Shown one piece after another: positions 23,660 through 35,627 of a stretch of 64,000 nt of DNA (the first letter of the stretch is position 1; each line of letters starts with the position of its first letter). Location: assembly GCA_000328365.1 (NCBI GenBank), contig KB306104.1, positions 545,689 through 609,688 of the forward strand. Reading direction: 5' to 3'. Origin of the DNA: Capitella teleta (taxonomy: Eukaryota; Annelida; Polychaeta; Capitellidae). The notes under the pieces are model-generated. The model saw only the letters and a list, made by a program, of their open reading frames with translations, was not told the DNA's origin and did not search any database. The translations under genes were made by a program, and so were the position numbers.

Positions 23660-24828
23660 AAAATGTTTACAAAAAACGCTCGCGTTGATGACTTTTGGGA
23701 AGTCGTCGCTGGCAGCATGTGCAATTCTCAAATTGGGTCACAAATCGAAGCTGGACAATTTTTTTTTTCTCCGCTCTGTGTTGTGTATAGGGAAACAAAA
23801 CTGCTGTGGGCATGTTATCAAAATTATTACTACACAAAGGCTGGCCTTCTTTCTTCATATTTTACTTATAAACTTTTTTTTTTTTTAATCTTCGAACTCA
23901 GTTTTTGAATTTATTTTCTTTTAGCCTCCAAGACAATGCTGGGGATTATTTTTTTCTCCCCGTTTTAACATAGATATTAACATTCTGAGGTGCTCTCCAG
24001 GGGTCGTGACCCCTCATGCCATCAGCCTCCTACTCCGCTGTGTTGTCATATCGTGAATCACTCCTCTCTCTCTACTTCTCTCTACTTCTCTCTATCGTGG
24101 GGTCATTGTGCGTTGTGCTATATCTCCACCAATCATTCCCCATATCAATATCGCATTGTGTCTCCATTTCAACACCACCACCCTTCCCCCTCCCCCTGTT
24201 TCTAGTCGAGTTTTTTTTTTTAATTAGGCTTTATACATACATATGACTGACATATAATTCATATGTTCTGGGATTTTTTTCATTTATTTTGCTTCAGCCT
24301 GTGACCAAGCAACGATAAGAGTGTACTTGATATGATTTTTTTTTTAATGAATTATTTCTCAAACAAAAAAATTGTATTTTGATTTTTTGATTGATTTTTT
24401 TTTCTTTTTACGCCATATAATTATGTATATTTTTATTATTTTTTGGTTCGGCAGGCGTTATGTGTCGTTGTCAAGCCTGGATAATCTGGATATTTTGTGG
24501 TCCTCCTTCTCATTCGAAAACGCACTCTTTGAAGTCACTCACTCAATGGATGTGATAACAGTTCTTAGTATTTCCTAGTGCATTGTGGGTATATGACGAT
24601 GAAAACAAATTAAAACTTGAAATCCGCGCTTTTTCGTGTGTCGCTGCTACATTAAAACTTAGAGAGAATTTTCTTTTCACTTTGTCAAGAAAATTAAAAC
24701 TGATGAGTGAGTGCGAATAGGCCACCAGATGACATGGTTCCGTATTTATTACTCCTTTTATGACATAATAATATTATCTGTGTTACTATTATCTCATGTT
24801 ATTTGAATGTATATGTATGATGAATAAA
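23660..24828 (+). other. 3' UTR of the LAR-type phosphatase with poly(A) signal
   Basis: AT-rich sequence with T-runs and a CTCTCTACTT-type short repeat at about 24061-24095. A canonical AATAAA lies at 24823-24828. No coding exon is supported. The 3' UTR converges on the 3' end of the minus-strand NACHT-WD gene. Confidence 0.6.
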
Positions 24829-24895
24829 TGATTAAACTGCCACTTCCTAATACAGCTCCTTTTTTGATACTCTTTTTGATTTGCTGGAGAATATA

Positions 24896-24931
24896 TTTAT
24901 TAATTGTTAAGAAAGAGATAAATTGTTTATT
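24896..24931 (-). terminator. Poly(A) signals of the NACHT-WD gene
   Basis: On the minus strand, AATAAA (TTTATT on plus) occurs at 24926-24931, about 100 nt after the stop, and again at 24896-24901. These lie within 70-110 nt of the phosphatase poly(A) signal on the other strand, so the two genes end tail to tail and their transcripts probably abut or overlap slightly. Confidence 0.55.
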
Positions 24932-25027
24932 GGTAAAATATAAAGACATCTACTGCAACAAAAGATTAACAATTGGCACAGAAGGAATGCAGGCCCACAA
25001 TAATAATTCTAATATCACAAACATCTT

Positions 25028-28000
25028 CTACATCACAATGCAAGCTCTGGAGTTTGGGTTCTGGTAGAGCAGAGTTTCAGATCCAGGTCTGGAAAGAGAC
25101 GCAGGTTTCACCTGACGAAGCAGCTCCCTCTCCGGGGGCCCCATGTTCATGGCAGAAGGAGGACGCGAGTACGGGGGACCGTTCTGCTGGTCAATCTTGT
25201 CCCAAGACCGAATCATCATCTTCTCAGTGGTTGACTTCAGAGGTAACTTGCGACTGGGCGTGATGTTCAAGATTTCCGCCACGTCATCCACACTTGGGTC
25301 AATTAGTACATACGAGATGAGAGCGCCGTCTTTGCAGCCCGCCACCAGGGTGCGCTGGTCGTGGCAGAGTGCAAGGTGGCTGATCTCAACGTGGGCCTCC
25401 ACCCGCCCGATGCACTGGGCATCGCTGAGGCGCACCGCCAACAGCTGCTCTCCTTCAACGTACAGAGCAACCTTGCCACCGAGCGCCAGGCAGTTGGGGC
25501 GGGAGCCTCGCTGGGTGATCGCTTTGAGGAAGCATCCGTTCTGCATATCAAACATGTTGGATTGGGGGTCGAGGCAGAGTTGAGCGTCAGGAGTGAAGAG
25601 CACGTCGTCCAGGGACATGGTGGGCATGAGGAAGTCCTCCACTACGTGACACACGACTCCACTGCACAAGTCAAACACCATGAAACCAAAACAGTGCTCA
25701 AACGGCGGCTGCTCGGCCTCACTGCTGTACAGCACAAGCACAGTGTAAGAGCTGGCAGCATACGGCTGCACGTGCAGAATACGCTGGATCCTCACACGGT
25801 CGTTCAGGTCATCAGCGCTGTAAATGTTCATTGGAGAGTTACAGCGCATAGATATCGCACAGATTCTGGGGTTGAGATGACATGCGTTCTTCTTGTCATA
25901 GCCACTGGCGCTCAGAATGACTAAGTAGCGATCATCAGGCGTCACAAAGGGTGTGGAGAGCACGTACTCCACCATGGTGTCATAGGTCATTTCTTCGTAG
26001 CTGCCATCACAGAGCTTGTACTGGATGATCTTGTATGGTGCCTTGAAGCCTGGTTCCTCCTGCAGCACTGCAATCATGCAGTCTTCATTCACCAAAGGCA
26101 CGCTGTATGCAGCACAGTTGCCAAACTCATGCAGGATCTTGCGGCCTGCCGTGTGCCATATCTTGTTGTAAGCGCCTGTTCTGGCTGATTTCAGGGAAAC
26201 CAAGGCATACTCCCCAGAGGCACTGATGGAAAAATTGTCCACGGGGCTCTCATGAGTCAGCAGATCCAGCAGCTGACCAGAAGCCATGTCCAACACGCCC
26301 AGCTCATCGCTATCTTCGCAGCGTACGTATGCTAAACGGTCATCAGCAGTGAACTTGATGTCCATGATGGACGTGGTCAAGCGGTCAAGTGTTCCCACAT
26401 GGCCAATGGCGTCACCCAAACTCCACACATGGACAACCTCTGACCCCTCTAGGTGGGTCACTATCTGCCCTCTATCGCGTGGCACAAACAGCTCACGGAT
26501 GACCCCAACAGGCGCTTGTAGCGTGGTCAGCAAGCGCTTATTTGCGACATGCCAAATGTAAACATTGCGGAAAATGGCTGCAATGACAAACTTGTCATCC
26601 GGGGAGAAATCAGCCGCCATGAAATTGATTCCCTGGTAGTGTGACTTGGGCAGCTTGAATTCTGTTGGCACCTCAGGGGGGCGGGGGAAGTGGCAGCTGA
26701 TGCGTTCGGTGACTGCGTTGTAGACAACCAGGTTGGACTTCCCTCTGGCCAGAAGCAGCTCCTGGTTGTTGGATAACTTCAGGTGCTCAACCTGATCATC
26801 GTGGAAGGAATCAGTTAAGACGATTTTGTACATGAAATCCACTGCGCCGTCTCTGAGTGTTGTGACGTAGACCTTGTTCTCTTCCTTGTTTATCATGTAA
26901 CCACGAGTGCCTTCTTGGTTGAAGATCAGCTGACAAGGTCGATGTTCAAGCTGAGTGTGGTTCACTTGATGCATGCTGTCAATATCATAGCCATAGAGGT
27001 CTTTGTCTGAATTGACATACACATACTGTGAGTCATGCGTCATTTCACAGATTGTGGCTCGGCTCTCCAGGCCGTGCACGTGGATGAATTTGCAGGTGTC
27101 CAAACGAGCAATGCAGAGAGAACTCTTCTCTGTCGTCACTGTCAGGCAAACGTGAGTGTCCGAAAGGGACGCTTTACCAAAACGATACTTCTCTTTTGGG
27201 GTCATCTGTACTTGGTTTTGAGGAATCAGCTGACCAATGAACTGGCCGCTGTTACTGCTGTGCACCTTGATAGCTTTCTGGGTGATGTGGTCAAGAATGA
27301 CCATAGTGGAGCCATCAGGGGTCAAGTACATCTCACCGACTGATGCCTGAATGTCTGCTGAGAGTTCTCCTGTGGCCAAATCATAGAGGTGCACCTTTGG
27401 ACTTAACGGTTCCTTGATGTACATGAAGCGAGAGTCGGCTCCCGTCATGCAGAATGACGATGGTGTACCCTCACACTCAATGCTAAATTTCAAAGGACTT
27501 CCAGGCACCTGGTGGTATGGGAAATTTGGCACAAAGGCACACTGCTGCAGACCAACTGTGTCACATTCCTGGATCAGCTTCCGTATGTTGAGATGAGTGC
27601 TGTAGTAAGCGAGCAATCTGCCTGAAATCTCAGTCGCCATGCTTTCTGGGTTCATTTCAATAAGCGGCTGAGCGTCCCTCAAAGCGCGCTCCACCAGAGT
27701 GGCCTCCACACTCGGGTTCAGTACAAAGTCCGCCAGAATGTGCTCCAGAGACAGAGCTCTGGTTTTGTTGTACAGCCAGCTATAACTGAAGAGGACGAGT
27801 TTGTTGAGTTCATCCAAACGCCCCGAAAGGTAGAGGTGGCGCGGAACTTGGTCGTACTTGCGCTTGTTGAAGCGAACACCATCTCCATCCCCAGAAAAGG
27901 TCAAAGGTTGACTTGGCACTAAACGATCAGTCGCCTCAGCCTTCTCCACTCCATCAGAACTGAAAGGTTTCTTCACTTTGTGCCAAGTGCCCAGCATGTA

Positions 28001-31000
28001 ATCAGCAAGACCAGCGTGGATTAACTTACGCCTGGTCTCATCATTCAAGTAGCGCGTTTTCGCTGTCTCTATGAAGATGCGATGATTCCAGTAGAATGTA
28101 GTGAGTCCTTCACACTCCCTCGTCACCAGAAAATCACGCATATCATACTTGATTTTCTGCCAAGAAACCGGAGGCAAACGACTGATGATCATTGGACGGT
28201 TAGCATAAACCTCACTGAGCACAGCGTCATCAAGCGAGAGCACGTCCTCCATCTCATTGTCACTGAGTCCAGTGATGGAAGCTGTCAGGTAGGCCAGGCT
28301 GTGAGACACCAGTGTGCGACCATGGGTCTTCTCCAGCTGATCTAGGAAAGAGTTGATGCACTCTTTGACCCCTGAAGGTAATGAAGACGCTTCAACGTTG
28401 TTCATAGAAGTCCACGAGCGAGCATCAGCGGTGATCAGACGGACGTAGAGCGGCGATGAGCAACCAGCAAAGGCCTCCTGCACGACCTGCTGCTGGGCCT
28501 CACTCAGGCAGCGCTGCTCCTGCGACATTAGTGCTCTGAGGAGCTCCATGCTCTCATCAACTGAGAACGATGGAACTTCCACAAAGTTATTGTCATCCAT
28601 GATGATCTCCTCCTTGAGGCATGTGAGGATTCCGTGGGCCTCGGGAGCGGTTGTCACTATGACCTTCACGTTCTCCTTTAAAGTGGTGGGTAGCCAAAGC
28701 AGCTGGTAAGCGTTGTATTGAGGAACCAGCATGTGAAGCGAATCAAGCAGAATTATCAGATTTTTTGTTTCAGGAAATGTCTCAAGCAATTCTTGGAAGT
28801 AATGGCAGATTTCTTTGTAGCCATTGGGCACTTTGCAGCCGTCACGACCAAGTACAGCTGCCAGCTGCAGGCAGATGTTATGCAAGATTTGCCTCACATC
28901 AAAACTACTAGCTGTTAATCCAATGAAGCGTGCGATTGTAACCACTTCTCCCGGAAGCCATTGCGCCATCTACAGTGAGTTAAATTGGACATTATTTATT
29001 CATAGGATTGAAATTGCACACGCACCTCAACAGACGCCTTGCCAATTAGCGAAGTTTTACCACTTCCAGATTCACCGTGCAGCACGAGAGGTTTGTGATC
29101 ACTGCTCATGGCGTATGACCGAATGATCTCCAGAATGTCCTCCCGTCCTCTGAAGTGAATGATGCAGTTCTTGATAGCCAACCAGTGCTGAAAGACTTCA
29201 TCCACAATCTGTGGAAGAGGCTCAGACATCTGCGTGAGAGCCGTGCTGTCAATCATCGATTTCAACTTCAGTTCAAACGTGGAACAGAATTCTTCCAAAT
29301 ACTCCTTATGGAGCTCAGGGTGAATGCCAACGTCGTGCTTCCACAGCACAGAGAAATTTGACACATTTCCCATCCTCAGCCATTTGGAGATCTTCTCCTC
29401 CAGCAACACATTCAGGTTCTTGTCTGCTTCTTCGTCTACTCGTAATCTCTCTTCTCTCTCGTTGTACGTGATTTCCATGAATTTCGACGCCTTTGGGTGA
29501 TTGACGTAATTCTTTAGATCAACAATGCAGCGATGGAATATGTGGCAGCAATTCTCTGGGTCCGGAGAAAACAAAACTCCCTGACGACACTCTTTCTCCA
29601 GGTCTGCGAGGAAGGAAAAATTAATCAATGAACTGGAAAGAAAGGAAGAATGAAAATATACCCGAGGAGAGATAGCCATGGACGTCGGATTCAACCATAG
29701 ATCCCCCCAACAGGCAATATTCAACACCTCTCTGTAGGAGACGCTTGAGGGAAAGTCGCGCTTCACTCCACTCGGGCTCCTTGTCTCCAATGATCAGTCT
29801 CTGTGAATATTGGGAAACATGCACATCTAATATCCTTGCAATGAAAGTCAACCCACATCAACAGCATTTTTAGGCTTTAGATTTTCTCTGACACTATCAA
29901 TTGTCTGCAAAAGGTACACAGGAGGAATGGCATTGGAGTCTTTCTTATAGAACTGGTCCAGCAACCACGCATCTCGAGTTTCTCGGTTTCGATGATGTCG
30001 CAGTGCTGACCGGATCAAGTCAAAATCTGTCTCCACAATGCTCACTGGTAGAGGCCGCTCTCCATAACGTTGACCGATCAATCCCTGAGCAAGGAGAACT
30101 TTACATTTTTATTTAGTTATGTTTGTGATAGACTTACAACGAAACTTGGGCCAATCGATGACCTTTGGCATTGTTCAATTTCACGCAGACTCAGTGCACG
30201 ATCGTTTCCCAGGTCTGGCCACTCTTCCTCCGCTGTTCCCCAACGCATATCAACGAGCTGAATTAAGTCGGAAGAAATGGCATTGAAATTTATGCAACAT
30301 TGAGACCAAAAATTAATGTGTTCACAATTGTAAAAGAAATTGTTATTGATATCAAATCTGTTGAAATACTAAAAATACCAGTACCAGTATTTGGGTGTTT
30401 TGATACATTTAATTATAAAAACATTGATGAAAACCATGCAATCAAATCAGAATTGGAATTGAATAATTCAAGGCTGAAATTAATTAAATCCTCTCATGAT
30501 AACATAAAAATCCTTTGAAGTTAATTTCAGTAATTTACCATGCATAGATGTTTGCATTCTGAATTAAACATACTGTATAAAGTGTATAATGATGCACAAT
30601 TAATCTATGGCTGAACAATCGGTGATTGTTCGACAGCCAAAAGTGGTGGCATAATGCAATATATATTAATTGAGATCTGTATTAAGAGATAGCAAATTCA
30701 ATCAAACATTTTTCTTCTCTCAAATAACTGATCAATATATATTATTCGTTCCACTTATAATCTCATGGGTTTATCAAATTATTTATCCTCTCACTGTCGA
30801 TTTAGATTCTGAATAACAACAATATAGATATTTCTGAAGTAAAGGAATCTGAACAAAAGAAATCAAATCTGCGGATCATGTGCATAATTACCTGGAAGTC
30901 CATTCCATACTTTTCTCTGGCGTATTCTCGTAATCTTGGATAAACCTCTTGAACAAGAGCGTTCCTCTCTTGCACTGTGTCTGAATCAAGTATTACAAAA

Positions 31001-32122
31001 TTAAATCAGTATTCAGAAATGAACTCACAAGAAAACAAAAATGAAATCAAATATACTGAGGATATAAATTCAGGTGGAGGAACAAAATATTACCATCAGG
31101 CATATACTTAGGTGCAAAAACAACTACTTGGTTATGTCAACACCACATTCGGGGTATGCATTGCAAAGACACAAATTTTGTGTGTAATAAGTTGCGCACA
31201 GATTCCCGAAAGTTCCAAGAAAATAAATGGAATTAAACCTGTTTAATTAGAGGAACAATTGACAAGGGGTCAAAATAAAAATGTTCGGTCAGTTTTGCAA
31301 TACATGTAATTTAATAAATTAATGGAGAAACAAAAGTATTGCTTAAATATTTGAATTTGATATGATTAGAATGAAACCGATAAAATTTACTGCAATGTGC
31401 CTAATATGTATGTATTCTAGCTGCCTTTCTGGAGTATGCTAGTTAGTAGTTTGATGCACATGCATATGATATTATGTTAATTCTGATTAATTTAAAATAA
31501 TTTTACACTGGAACTTATAATAAAAAGGACATGACTTGATTAATTACATGCAATATATATATATATATTATATGTAGTTAGTTATATGCTAGTATACCAG
31601 TATAAAGGCACGTTAAAGGGGTATAAAATCATCATGCATGGGCAAGATAACCAGCCTAGCTTGAAATTATTTATTTGTTAGATTTTAACAATGTCTGAAA
31701 ATATAAATATCAACTTAATTTTAATTACATGTATAATTATATGCTTCATAATGATAATTAAAATATATATTACGCTTGAACTAAAATAATAATACTAAAA
31801 ATAATTATATCCCTTCGTAGTTTCCCAGTGTAGCGAGCGGGTCATATGATTCACCTGTAGGACAAGTACCATGGCCACTCCCTCCACCCCCCCCCCCCCA
31901 AAAAAAAAAAAAAAAAAAAAAAAAAACAAAAAAAAAAAAAAAAAGTACACATGTAATAATTAATCAAATAACGTGATTGAATATCGAGATTGCTTCTAAA
32001 TAGATGTGTGGCTCACCTGTCGGCGTACATGCCAAGTAAACTTTGATAAGTTTTGAGGGCACATCAGGCAATCTAGACAACTCGAAGTTCCCAGAGAGCA
32101 GCGACTTGTATTCGTCGGCCAT
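25028..32122 (-). CDS. NACHT and WD-repeat STAND NTPase, NWD1/NWD2-like, 7 exons
   Basis: Cytosolic STAND ATPase of the NWD class. Exons in transcript order: 32122-32017, 30980-30892, 30257-30138, 30084-29857, 29800-29662, 29603-29026, 28969-25028. They total 5202 nt, or 1733 residues, close to human NWD2. Residues about 25-230 form the DUF4062-like domain (KVYLACTPT, LVDMRWGTAEEEWPD, IGPSFVGLIGQRYGERPLP). Walker A GESGSGKTS lies at about 404-412 and Walker B LIILLDSL at about 491-498; the C-terminal half is a WD40-type propeller region (about 880-1650). The start ATG at 32122-32120 is the only in-frame Met ahead of the conserved block. The protein ends RACIVM, a CaaX-like tetrapeptide. The family is confident; NWD1 versus NWD2 orthology is not settled. 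Confidence 0.93.
30258..30891 (-). other. Intron 2 of the NACHT-WD gene
   Basis: AT-rich intron of about 630 nt with no supportable exon or recognised repeat; it only separates exons 30892-30980 and 30138-30257. Confidence 0.6.
30981..32016 (-). other. Intron 1 of the NACHT-WD gene, with repeat copy and homopolymers
   Basis: About 1 kb, AT-rich. It carries one copy of a dispersed repeat (about 31100-31290) whose inverted partner lies at about 34475-34700, a TA dinucleotide stretch near 31555-31570, and a C-run followed by long A-runs at about 31888-31944. No exon is seen. Confidence 0.6.
31100..31290 (-). repeat. Dispersed repeat, copy 1 (unknown family)
   Basis: Read on the minus strand, this segment aligns by eye with plus-strand 34475-34700. 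Shared stretches include CGAACATTTTTATT, TTGTTCCTCTAATTAAAC, TTCGGGAAT, ATAACCAAG and CTAAGTATA, in the same order. No terminal inverted repeats or coding potential were recognised, so the class (MITE, SINE tail or other) is unknown. Confidence 0.6.
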
Positions 32123-34474
32123 GGTCACGATGATCTGACCTCCGCCTGATTCTGCGACTTGTTTTGTGCAATAATCAATCAATGCGTGCTACCCGATCAA
32201 CACATCGCGGCCAATTATTGAGTCCTATCTCCAGCGCTGCTTAGCGAACGAACGCATGCAGATGAGAGGCAACCAGAAATCGAACCAGTTGGTTTCATTG
32301 ATCTCTTAGCATAGACGCGCTACTTAGTTCAAATCAGCCTCCAATCGAGAGAGCCGTTGTCTTGACAGAAACACTTCAACGTGTAATTTCCATAAAATTG
32401 ATTACTGATACACAGATTTTGTCTTATTATATTAAAACACAAATGTTTCTACCAACTGTTACGTTGACATCCGTCACTCTGACAGCATAAAAGCCTCAAA
32501 TACAACAATGAATCGTTTTAGGAGTTCCAAAATGGCCACGATCAGTAGCGCCATGTATTGTAATGAACCTATCCATTGAAATGATTGCCAGTCATGTGGA
32601 GACTTCAATGGCGTCCTTAGCAACGCGACCGTCAACCAGTATAAGGATTACACTGCCACACGAGTCTCATGAGAGTGGATCCGATCGCTCGCTGCGCTGA
32701 CTTAGGTTGAAGATCTTTAATCAAATATTGATATGAGCATTCCACATTCGATACTGTTGTGGTGACTGTAATACTGTATCGATTGCGGATACAATAGTAT
32801 TATAAGTACGTACGTATATTATGCAAACGAGTTATCAAGTATAATGAAAAGTACATGTACCGCTATTGAGTACCTTGCGCACAATTTAGTACATTCGCGT
32901 GTAAATTTAAGGTTATTTAGGAATACAGATTCACTGTATCTGTATGATCATGTTAATTAAACACAATCACAGATTTAAATATTGCAATTATAATTCGGGG
33001 TCAGTCACATAATAAAACTATACTTCTTCATGCCTAATTTGGTAATTTGCAATTAATTGGTATTATATTCAATTGTGTCAACTACGCCTGATGGTAATTA
33101 AATATTAAAAGTAATGACAATGGTGTATTTCGTACAAGCTCATAATTACAATGTACTAATAAAGTGACATGCGCATGACACGAGACACTGCAAGGAAGAA
33201 TCAACACAATTGTGATTTATGTTGACACGGTTATCTGATGATTATCGAGCCAGACCAATTTGGACATTTCATTGATTGATTCATTCACCGTCTGTGACAC
33301 ATTATAATATTGAACTAATTATTGTTACGTAACCACATGCTGTTAAGGTGGGGCTGTAAAAAGACCACATCCTTTTCACGATTTTCCTCAATAAAAGCAT
33401 CATGTCCGTTGGGCAACGGTGAGTTCTCCGTCGACCAGCGGCCACTTCACGTCGTCATTCATTGGGTAGCCCCGCCTATTGCCGGGACTGGATCGTCAGA
33501 TTGGCCAATTATAGACAGACAATGATAGACTCGATTTATGGTTATAAAATCGATACCATGCTTAATTAGGTGCCAAGGAAACGCAATGATTTATAATTGG
33601 CTTGATAATTAATCAATCCATGTCTGGGTCTACACTCTACAGGTATATTCTACACCGTGCACAAGAGTGCTCTCATCATTTGCAAACAGTTCTCCAAAAA
33701 AAAAAAAAAAAAATTTACTTGCGCAGCCAATCCGTGAATCCTGGTGAACATTCTTTTGAGCGCTCCCATATCAAGATGGCATTGATAGACAATGAAATTG
33801 ACTGGAATGATACTCCAACGAGTACTTTACTCAAAAGCAGCCAAACTTTTGAAAAATTACACTCTGGGTAGGCTGACGGGTTCCTGAAGGGTAGTGTCCA
33901 GGAGCATTCTGGAGCGTGGAGTTATCCAAGAGTCACAAACCGCCAAATCGGATACATGTACAGTGTAACAACCACGTAAAAACCGACAGGACTGACAAAT
34001 CCGGCGAGCTCAGGGCTAGGACTGTTTAAAGACATATTTACTGAATGCGCGACAGGGGAAGAATGCGGCCGACCAATAGCTACAGAAAAACGTTCGATAT
34101 CGCATCAGATGGGGGCTTAAATCCCAATAAAAGACCCCGAATCTGGGTTACGAAAATCCGGAGATTCGAAAATTTCAACAGAATAATTTGATTACCCATA
34201 CATTGTTAATGTTATGGTCATCACAGACTTTCTGAAGGTGGAAAATGAACAAACAGTATTGTCATGGTTGCCACGCCCCCAATTTGTTAGTAAGTATAAT
34301 TCCTTACTGCCTCCTGTCTCCCCACAAGAGCAGAGCTGCATGCATGTGAGCTGATTCAAGGCTATAACAACATCCCACAAGGCCGGATTGAGAGTCTTAT
34401 TGATAAATTTGGCCCAACAATCCTCTCATGTGTTATTGGCGTGTGAGTCAGAGAACTGGGAATATCTGACCATG

Positions 34475-34629
34475 AAAATCGAACATTTTTATTATGAACC
34501 CTTGTCGATTGTTCCTCTAATTAAACCAGGTTAAGTCCATTCGATTCCTTTTAAAGTTCGGGAATTTGCGTGCAAGTGGTTTAATTTATCATACACGTAT
34601 GTAATTATGTCTTATAACCAAGGAGGAGC

Positions 34630-34671
<42 letters not shown>

Positions 34672-34700
34672 CCCCATCTAAGTATAGTAACTGGCTCCAT
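34475..34700 (+). repeat. Dispersed repeat, copy 2, inverted relative to copy 1
   Basis: Matches the reverse complement of 31100-31290 over about 200 bp, interrupted here by the long T-run at 34632-34671. CGAACATTTTTATTATGA, TTGTTCCTCTAATTAAACC and GTTCGGGAATTTGCG are easily aligned landmarks. Divergence by eye is moderate, so it is not a very recent copy. Confidence 0.6.
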
Positions 34701-34800
34701 TGACGAAACCACCAAATGACGAGTGTTCTGGTCTTAGGAGAATGACCGTTACGATTCTATAGTTTCAAAAAGACCATACACCCGGTACAAAAAGTTCTAC

Positions 34801-34838
34801 CATAATATAATATTATTGACATAATATAATATTATTGT
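34801..34838. repeat. Perfect two-unit 19-nt tandem repeat
   Basis: CATAATATAATATTATTGA occurs twice head to tail, the second copy differing only at its final base position. It lies in AT-rich intergenic DNA. Confidence 0.7.
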
Positions 34839-35349
34839 GGCACTCCAATCGTCATAATTCTACTTAGTGATAGAACGCGTCAAAATAAAGTGTCACAGCC
34901 ACTGCCGCTACTGTGCCATGGCAGCAGCTTTATACTGCTTGCTTATATCTATCTACATATGTCTTCTCATAACTTAGTTATAAAAATATAAAATAGTTAT
35001 ATGTATATATATATAAATACATATATACAGACAAGCACAACACTTTGGAATACCATTGCATAGGAACGTCAATTTGTCGTCCAAGGCCAATATCCATGCG
35101 ACAAATATATATACACGTATATATAAACCGTAAAACGACAATTTTCTTTCTTTCTGTATATATAAATTGTTTTTCTCCTCATTGCCAGATATAATGGCGC
35201 CAAATTATATGCCAGCATCTATACACCCATCCTTGCATTGTATCAAATTTCTCTAAACACTCTTCCACAATATATGTCATTCATCATTCGCTCGGAGGAT
35301 TCACTGACAACGAAATCTAAATTCGATACTAGAACACAAACAGGGAATC

Positions 35350-35595
35350 ATGAAGCAGCTCACCATTCTTGCTCAGTGTTGTGTCATCGCTTTGATTTCG
35401 GTGAGTGTCATCTGTATTATGCACTGTACATTAATTGTTTTAGGATGGATTCAATATTCAAGAATTATATTTAAACCGATGGACGCCATCCAGAGGAATC
35501 TGTTCAAAAGCTAGTTGGCAGCCCAATGTGAGCCACATGTGGCATAATTGCACACTGGTAACGTTATATTGATTTGAATAATATAGAAATTGCAA

Positions 35596-35627
<32 letters not shown>

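Larger units (their letters stand above)
32123..35349. other. Intergenic region between divergent NACHT-WD and AChBP-like genes
   Basis: About 3.2 kb, AT-rich, with no supported gene. It should hold the promoters of both flanking genes, which point away from each other. Visible structure: the second dispersed-repeat copy (34475-34700), a T-run of about 38 at 34632-34671, a perfect two-copy 19-nt tandem at 34801-34838, and TA-rich microsatellites near 34985-35165. Confidence 0.6.

Noticed and set aside
31888-31944. C-run followed by A-runs as a retroposon poly(A) tail
   Set aside because: No target duplication or retroposon body was found next to it; simple low-complexity sequence is enough.
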